From positions 1 to 14,506 of the forward strand of contig JAQIWT010000851.1 in NCBI GenBank assembly GCA_034696485.1: a DNA stretch of 14,506 nucleotides, given 5' to 3'. A model generated the notes under the pieces. That model made no database searches. It was not told the origin of the DNA and saw only the letters and a list, made by a program, of their open reading frames with translations. Positions 9,194 through 14,506 of the stretch are shown here, piece after piece (position 1 is the stretch's first letter; each line of letters begins with the position of its first letter). Position numbers and translations under genes: made by a program. This stretch comes from Isohypsibius dastychi. Lineage: Eukaryota; Tardigrada; Eutardigrada; Parachela; Isohypsibiidae.

Positions 9194-11360
9194 TTAATCC
9201 CATAAAGAAAATCCGTTTGTGGCATTAGCATTGGTAAAATGGAGGTTGTGAATCGTTCCCTCATCATCATTATTCTCCTCGTTTCCCACGAACGAATTAT
9301 GCACTTCTGATGAGGAAGGCTGGAAATCGTTCTGGATAAACATATTCGAAGCTTGCTTTGGATTAAGTCTCTGAACGGACAAAGATCGGTATCCTCCTCC
9401 AGAAGATGGTTGGAACGCAACTGGTTGAGGTTGTGATACTAGTTGACCGGAAGTTGCTGGTGTTCCGAAACTGGTGCTACTGTAGCTGGTCTGGAGGTTA
9501 CCGGAAGCTGTTGATGGAGATCCGAACTGCATGCTAGATGTGAAAGCCCCGGATGGGGACGACGTGAAACCCGTCTGTTGACCACCTCCTTGACTACTGT
9601 ATCCCGATCCTCCGCCAAACTGAGATGTCCCGCTTCCAAACTGCGATTGTCCGCTGCCGAATGTTGCACCGCCCGAAACGCCACCTGAAACATTAAAAGG
9701 TCATCAATCATTTGTTTTTATAATGGTTATTTTTCGTTTATGTTTTGATCATCCAGCTAACCTGGGGCAAAAACCGTAGATCCTTGAGCAGTCTCACCTG
9801 CGTTCAACTGGCCAGATGTTCCGAATCCACCAGTTCCACCCGTTCCACCTGAAGTGCCATATCCAGTTTGTCCTCCAGTTCCGAAACTGCTACTACCTCC
9901 GAAACCAGTGCCAGTACCTCCTCCCGTGCTTCCAAATCCACTTTGACCGCCGAAGCCGGTTGTTCCAGTGGAACCTGTGGTTCCAAACCCAGTTGATCCA
10001 GTGCCTCCAAAGCCTGTTGTAGAGCCAGTTGTCCCGAAGCCAGTTGACCCGCTTCCCCCAAAACCAGTTGTGCCTGTAGATCCCCCAAATCCAGTTGTGC
10101 CTGTAGATCCCCCAAATCCACCGGTTCCCCCTGCGCCCCCAAATCCGGTTGTGCCTCCTGCACCCATCGTTCCACCGAATCCGGTTGTTCCTCCTGAGCC
10201 ACCGAACCCTGTGCTTCCTCCTGAGCCCCCGAATCCAGATTGTCCACCGGCACCGAATCCTCCTGTTGACCCAGTTGCACCGAAGCCTGATGACCCTGAA
10301 GCTCCGAAGCCAGTTTGTCCTCCTGCTCCAAAACCGCCTCCAGCTGATCCTCCGAATCCGGATGAGCCAGCACCCCCTGCAGCGCCTGAGCCCCCTAGGT
10401 ACCCAGCACCCCCACTTGCTCCAAATCCACCCTGACCCCCAGCACCCCCACCTGCTCCGAATCCACCCTGGCCCCCAGCTCCACCGCCGCCGCTAAGCCC
10501 CCCACTTCCACTGCCGCCATCATCTAGGAAGCGCACGTTGGCGCCAGCGTAAAGCCGTGGGTTGGAATACGTGAAAAATTGTTGTGAACTGTAAGTTTCA
10601 GAACGTTAGAATTACGCATCAGCAGGACGGGGAGTTTGGACTTACTTTTGACAGCGGACATTGTACCAGTAGTCACTACAATTGAAAGGTCACCGTAATA
10701 TCAAATTTGATGTGGGAAACGTATTTGGGGTCGCCCTTACCAGGTTAGAGTGATTTGATTGAAGAGTGTGGTGACAGGACAGAGGTAAGTGTAAACTGGA
10801 TTGTTGGGTTCACATCTGTGGTAGACCTATAAAGACGATTAAAAGTTTAAATTTTAGGAATTTGAGGACAGTTCGACTTTGATATTGTACCTGACAGCCG
10901 CTCTGTATATTCACATAGTATCCCGGGCCGGGCATGCTTGAGCAAGAAAACTGGACATTTTGAGGCAGTTGCATCATGTTAGGGTATGTTGTCCCCGGCT
11001 GGGCGTTCAACACCAAATTTAAAACTTCTGCTGCATTGTAGGGGCCCCTTCCGCGCAGAACGTCAAGTGCAGCAAATGCGGCTGGATTTTGAGGAGAAAC
11101 ATTCTGGCAGGACACCGGAAACATTATTTCCTGTAAATCAAGTAGAATTAGAACCTGAGGTATAATTTGGAATAGAAATGTAAGCGATGTCTTTCCAGGG
11201 GCGATACATTTGCACGACCACTGCATGTTAGGAATATGGGGAAAGGTCAAGTTTCTCCACTAGCCCTATATTCTGGATGGATCCATAGGAGAGGATACTT
11301 TTTTCTTACCTGGGATAAAATTAATCCAGAGAAAAGGGCGAATATCCTGTATCCGTGCAT
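9194..11360 (-). CDS. Secreted chitin-binding type-2 (peritrophin-A/CBM14) protein with long Gly-rich repeat tail
   Basis: Likely an extracellular structural protein that anchors to chitin in cuticle, gut lining or eggshell. Minus-strand exons: 11360-11310, 11130-10891, 10826-10741, 10675-10646, 10588-9762, 9684-9194; 1725 bases, 574 residues, all phases consistent. Residues 1-17 (start MHGYRIFALF) form a signal peptide. Residues 80-134 are one chitin-binding type-2 domain with six cysteines (C80, C96, C102, C113, C126, C134; spacing 15-5-10-12-7), aromatic residues GYY and DYWYN, and the family hallmark TLFNQ before the fifth cysteine. After it comes the motif YSNPRLY, which also follows this domain in many ecdysozoan proteins. 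Residues 160-411 are almost pure Gly/Ser/Thr/Phe in GFGGSGG and TGFGGST units; the last ~160 are Ser/Gln/Gly- then Asn/acid-rich and end in GFSLWD. No transmembrane segment or GPI-type tail. The domain call is firm; tissue and binding partner are inferred. Confidence 0.9.
9804..10530 (-). repeat. Gly-Phe-Gly-Gly-type coding repeat array
   Basis: The largest exon of the chitin-binding gene consists of imperfect short repeats, typically 18-27 bases, encoding GFGGSGG, GFGTTGS and TGFGGST-like units. This shows on the plus strand as C-rich runs of CCxAAxCCxG. Units diverge gradually along the array, as expected for slippage or unequal exchange. Low-complexity Gly/Phe tracts of this sort form elastic or adhesive matrices in silk-like and cuticular proteins. 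Confidence 0.9.
10064..10117 (-). repeat. Exact 27-base tandem duplication within the Gly-rich exon
   Basis: Positions 10064-10090 and 10091-10117 are identical base for base. Each copy encodes nine residues of the GFGGSTGTT unit. Identity at synonymous sites, amid diverged neighbours, points to a recent duplication. Confidence 0.9.
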
Positions 11361-12151
11361 GTTGAAAAGACAGCCTATTCGGCTTGGCTGCAATTTTTAA
11401 ACTGAACCAGTATCACTTTGCAAATGTCGGCAAACCTTTGTATGAGACAAGTTGAGGACAGAGATGATGATTTTAAGTAGTGAAAAGATCCCGGAAAATG
11501 AGTCGTGTTCGAATGAGTGTTGAAAGATGCAATTCTCAAGCGGGCGGACTGGTCATGCGCATCCGGATATATTGTTAAGGAACAGTAAGATGTTGTGACA
11601 ATCGCAGGTCTTGCTTTTATTTAGGGTGAGGGGATATTATTGCAAACGTCGGCGATATTGTGCGCCAATATTACTGTAGTCTTAAAACAGCAAAACAAAG
11701 GAGTATGACATGACAATGGAGGGTCTTGGATGCGTACTCGTCAGATATTGTCGCATGTAATACATGCCAGGAATATCAACCAGACTATTCATCGGCCTTC
11801 TCCCTCTCGCTTTCCTCGTCATTTCAGCACATTCTTTTCTGTTACTTATCAATGCGGAAGGTGATTAACAATGGCTAAAAAAACTCTGCTTGATAACACA
11901 GTGTATCAGTAGCATAAGTTGCCATTACAAGTTGATTTAACTGCCGCCAATTAAAACCATTTAACCTTCAAAAACACAGTGAGCCAAAATTGTAATAGGA
12001 ATAATACGCACCTACAGTAAAGTATGACCAAAATAACATGTAGAACGAAAACACAAGAGCTGATGAGGTCCTATCGAAAAACACTGGTTGACAACCTTTT
12101 GTGCCAAAATTAATGCTTTGAAGATTGTGAATATTTGGTTCATTTTAGGGT
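11361..12151. other. Intergenic region upstream of the chitin-binding gene
   Basis: No exon or RNA gene is recognised. On the minus strand, TTTAAAAA (plus 11394-11401) lies 34-41 bases before the chitin-binding start codon and could act as a weak TATA-like element. GATATT/AATATC words recur at 11633, 11654, 11744 and 11772; whether they are regulatory is unknown. Confidence 0.4.
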
Positions 12152-12157
12152 TTTATT
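12152..12157 (-). other. Candidate poly(A) signal of the PLAG-like gene
   Basis: Plus-strand TTTATT reads AATAAA on the minus strand. It lies about 550 bases beyond the TAG stop (12704-12706) and before the chitin-binding gene, on the same strand as both. Confidence 0.45.
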
Positions 12158-12703
12158 TACCATCTCTCAACAAAAAAAACATCAGTTCGCCGTCTTCAAG
12201 TTCGTGCGATGAAACAAACGCCAGTTTTTCGGGATTCCCTGTTCAGATTTTACGGCAAGTGTGTTTTTCTGTAAATTTATCCAGTCAAAATGTTTCAATA
12301 TTTTCACAGTCGTCAACCCAAACAGTAAAACTTTGTTCTTCATTCACCGGCTTCAATATATCAAATCATTAAACGAAGCTCGATTTCTGCAAACCCCAAA
12401 AAGAAAAAAAGTGAAAAGTTCGACAAAAAAACACAACAGAAAAATTACAAGGAAAAGAAACCAGCAACGAGAACGTGAGAAGAAGTAAGAAAATGGACGG
12501 CAGTTAATACAAAAAAAACAACAAACTAGACGGAGACTACCCATCAACCCCCGGGATTTTAGGACAGAAAAAGTAATAAAGAAAAATCTCCATAATTCTC
12601 CTTTCCAAAAAACCGTTTCACCAGCAATTTCATTCCGCAATCCGTGCGTAATTCAATAATACTGAGATCCACCGGTCCTATTCGCCTAGTTCGTTCAAAT
12701 ATT
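12158..12703 (-). other. Probable 3' UTR of the PLAG-like gene
   Basis: No coding exon is supported. The part at 12375-12500 is strongly A-rich on the plus strand, hence a T-rich tract in the minus-strand transcript. Open frames here on both strands are low-complexity Lys- or Phe-rich and were not accepted. Confidence 0.5.
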
Positions 12704-14473
12704 CTAAAGGTCACTTGGAATTGGTTGACTGAAATCGCGATACTCGTCCGCACTTGGACTCTCGTGTTTCACTTCCCGTTGAGCCGCCGCGGAGTGCGCC
12801 GCAGGTTTGATTCCAGCCTCTCGGCACTGGTCAGCATGGACTGTCAAAATATGACGCCGAACGTGGTCCTTGCGCGTAAATTTTTTCGGACAAAAAAGGC
12901 ACAAATTTGGCTTGATTCCGAGATGCGTCTGCAAATGACGACGGAGGTCCTTAGATGCCGAAAACACTTTTCCGCAAACATCACATGGATGGGACGGTTT
13001 CTGACTGAGTGGTACTTTCTTAAAGACAGTTGGTTTCGGATGGTCTTGCCCATCAGTCAGTGAGCCATTCAACGCTTTATTCTCCATATCCTCACTGCTC
13101 CCACTTTCCGGATAATTTTGAAGTTCTTGTTGTCTTCGGTCGCGTTCATGAAGGGCAAGATGCTTTTCATAGGTCCACTTTTTGGCAAATATACATCCAC
13201 AGAGTCGGCATTCCAGCCTCACTTTCGATCGCTCGTGCACTTTTAAATGATTATTCAGGTGGTCTTTTCGATGAAACTTTTTGTGGCATAAAGCACAATG
13301 ATGACGTTTCTCCTGAGAATGAATCAATTCATGACGAAGCAGTTTGTACTTTGAGCTGAAGAATTTGTTGCAGTTGTGATGTGAGCATGAATATGGACGG
13401 CTATCAGCATCCGCATGCTGGGCAGTGTGAGTGTTCAGATTATCCAGGTTGCTGAACTTTTTCCCGCATTCGTTGCATGCTCCGATTATGGGTCCGCTGG
13501 CTTCCGATTCACTATCACCATCCACATCGACCGACTCGTCGCTTTCCGGAGACCTCAAGCTATCTGAGGGTTCAATCGAAAGGTCCTGTAAAAAATATCT
13601 CTCGTTCTTATAATTCTCAGAATAGCTTCGTAATATGATGATTTTAATTGAAAAAACCCGAAAAATCAGATCATTAAGATCCGAAAAATACGACTTCGCG
13701 AACTTCTTAATAAGTTCATACTGAAATTACAACCGAAAACAATATCGTCCAAATATTAACAATACTCACGGATTCGTCCGGAGAGCTGTTTCTGTTATGA
13801 GCTTGTTGGTTACTTCCGCTGAAGAACGGTGATCCAACAGGAGACATACTGCCCCAACCAAGAGCCGGATAGTTTGAGCGATAGAAAAACTTGTTGAACA
13901 GCGGCATCTCAAATGGCGGGACGTTTGGATACATCATAAAATTCGGACTGGGTATCCAAAGTGGCGCCGGTGGGGGTACATCTGGCATTGTCTCATCGCT
14001 GCCACTTCGTAAAGTTTCCCCGTCAATTTCATCCTCCCCGTCATCCGGCGCGGCAGAAGAAGTAGCCTGCGCACCAATTCTTTGCGGAACTCGCTGCGGT
14101 CTTGAACCTTTCCTCCGATTTTGGCCAGCATGAAGTAATTCAGACGAGTTTGAAGTCGAGCGATCGCACGCTAAATCCAGCGGACTATTCGGTTCATGTT
14201 CTGGATTACACAGCGAGCTGGTCGGCCGGATAACCGAAACCGCACTCGGCTCTTCTTCTTCTTCCAACTCCGTTGTAGAACCACTTTCATTTTCTGATCC
14301 TGCAATGTCATTTGTATCAGTTTCTTCATCACAAAGACAACTTGAGAATCAGCTGTCGTTTTTGTGGCAGACGTAACCAGAAGCGAATCATGCCTTATTT
14401 CCGGCGACTTGGTTAACCAAGAAAAGACAATCTCACGACACTCACCGATTAAAGGAAGTAGCGAGACTCCCAT
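12704..14473 (-). CDS. PLAG/PLAGL-like C2H2 zinc-finger transcription factor with six fingers
   Basis: Predicted nuclear DNA-binding regulator. Minus-strand exons: 13585-12704 (last) and 14299-13770 (well supported), plus 14473-14446 (less certain); 1440 bases, 479 residues, phases consistent. The N-terminal half is acidic (run of Glu near residue 23), Ser/Pro-rich and has an aromatic/Pro stretch (MMYPNVPPFEMP) that may recruit partners. Fingers: C223/C226-H239/H243, C253/C258-H271/H275, C283/C286-H299/H303, C312/C315-H328/H332, C387/C390-H403/H407, C415/C418-H431/H436. Fingers 2-4 and the last two follow vertebrate PLAG1/PLAGL2 closely: SKYKLxRH, FHRKDHLxNHL, KHLALH, SKDLRRH, RKDHVRRH. Finger 5 of the canonical seven is missing; a hydrophilic linker (333-386) takes its place. 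The short first exon is chosen because its GTGAGT donor and the CAG acceptor at 14300 match in phase. That frame is open to the window edge, so more 5' coding may lie outside. Confidence 0.87.
13586..13769 (-). other. Intron between N-terminal and zinc-finger exons of the PLAG-like gene
   Basis: The minus-strand donor GTGAGT follows the residues SPDES, and the acceptor TTTTTTACAG precedes DLSIEPSD. The junction is phase 0. The intron holds no recognised element. Confidence 0.85.
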
Positions 14474-14506
14474 TAATGATGCATATCCTGCGGCGTACCA
14501 GACACG

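Noticed and set aside
9968-10435. Plus-strand 155-codon Pro-rich open frame
   Set aside because: It is the complement of the Gly-rich coding array: GGx codons read as xCC/CCx on the other strand. The minus-strand frame is linked by splice sites and phase to a signal peptide and a chitin-binding domain.
9804-10530. CRISPR-like or satellite array
   Set aside because: Repeat units are imperfect, have no spacers and encode a continuous low-complexity protein segment in a eukaryotic gene.
12088-12488. Plus-strand open frames in the A-rich segment
   Set aside because: Ser- and Lys-rich low-complexity frames with no motif. The region fits a 3' UTR of the minus-strand PLAG-like gene better.
14446-14506. 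Hydrophobic peptide near the right edge as a first membrane segment of a ZIP-type metal transporter
   Set aside because: There is only a loose resemblance over about 20 residues, and the exons that follow on the same strand encode an acidic region and zinc fingers, not further membrane segments.
1-14506. Transposon, viral insertion, bacterial operon or defence system
   Set aside because: No transposase, reverse transcriptase, terminal repeats, Shine-Dalgarno-led gene runs or phage-like genes were seen; coding is intron-split throughout.
1-14506. tRNA or rRNA genes
   Set aside because: No cloverleaf with A-box/B-box or rRNA-like segment was found by eye. A tRNAscan or Rfam run would be needed to exclude small RNAs fully.

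Overview
The window is animal nuclear DNA. Coding is split by many short GT-AG introns (about 54-490 bases), most ending in TTTCAG-like acceptors. The protein families are metazoan: a PX-SH3-RhoGAP protein, a J-domain protein, a chitin-binding type-2 secreted protein and a PLAG-type C2H2 zinc-finger protein. A one-domain chitin-binding cuticle/gut-lining type protein with a Gly-rich tail, plus compact genes and moderate GC, suggests a small-genome ecdysozoan such as a tardigrade or nematode. That placement is inference; the sequence alone does not settle the phylum.

Layout. (1) 1-711: promoter and 5' UTR area, with a good TATA box at 518-525. (2) 712-7162, plus strand: a 15-exon gene whose joined exons give 1351 residues, a CdGAP/ARHGAP32-33-like Rho GTPase-activating protein with a long disordered tail; AATAAA follows at 7395. 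(3) 7855-8609, plus strand: a 4-exon gene for a 170-residue J-domain co-chaperone with an unrecognised C-terminal half. (4) 9194-11360, minus strand: a 6-exon gene for a 574-residue secreted protein made of a signal peptide, one chitin-binding type-2 domain and a very Gly-rich repeat tail. (5) 12704-14473, minus strand: a 3-exon gene (5' end uncertain) for a 479-residue six-finger PLAG/PLAGL-like transcription factor.

Exon phases agree across every junction in all four models, and each summed CDS length is divisible by three. This is strong internal support for the models. Genes 2 and 3 are convergent, and their 3' UTRs may overlap. Genes 3 and 4 are tandem on the minus strand. The four genes have no evident shared pathway; this looks like an ordinary gene neighbourhood, not an operon or a defence island. 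The points most worth a second look are the chitin-binding/Gly-rich protein, whose domain is split over four exons including a 30-base micro-exon; the PLAG-like factor that lacks one canonical finger; the J-domain protein with its novel tail; and two introns whose retention would keep the frame open.
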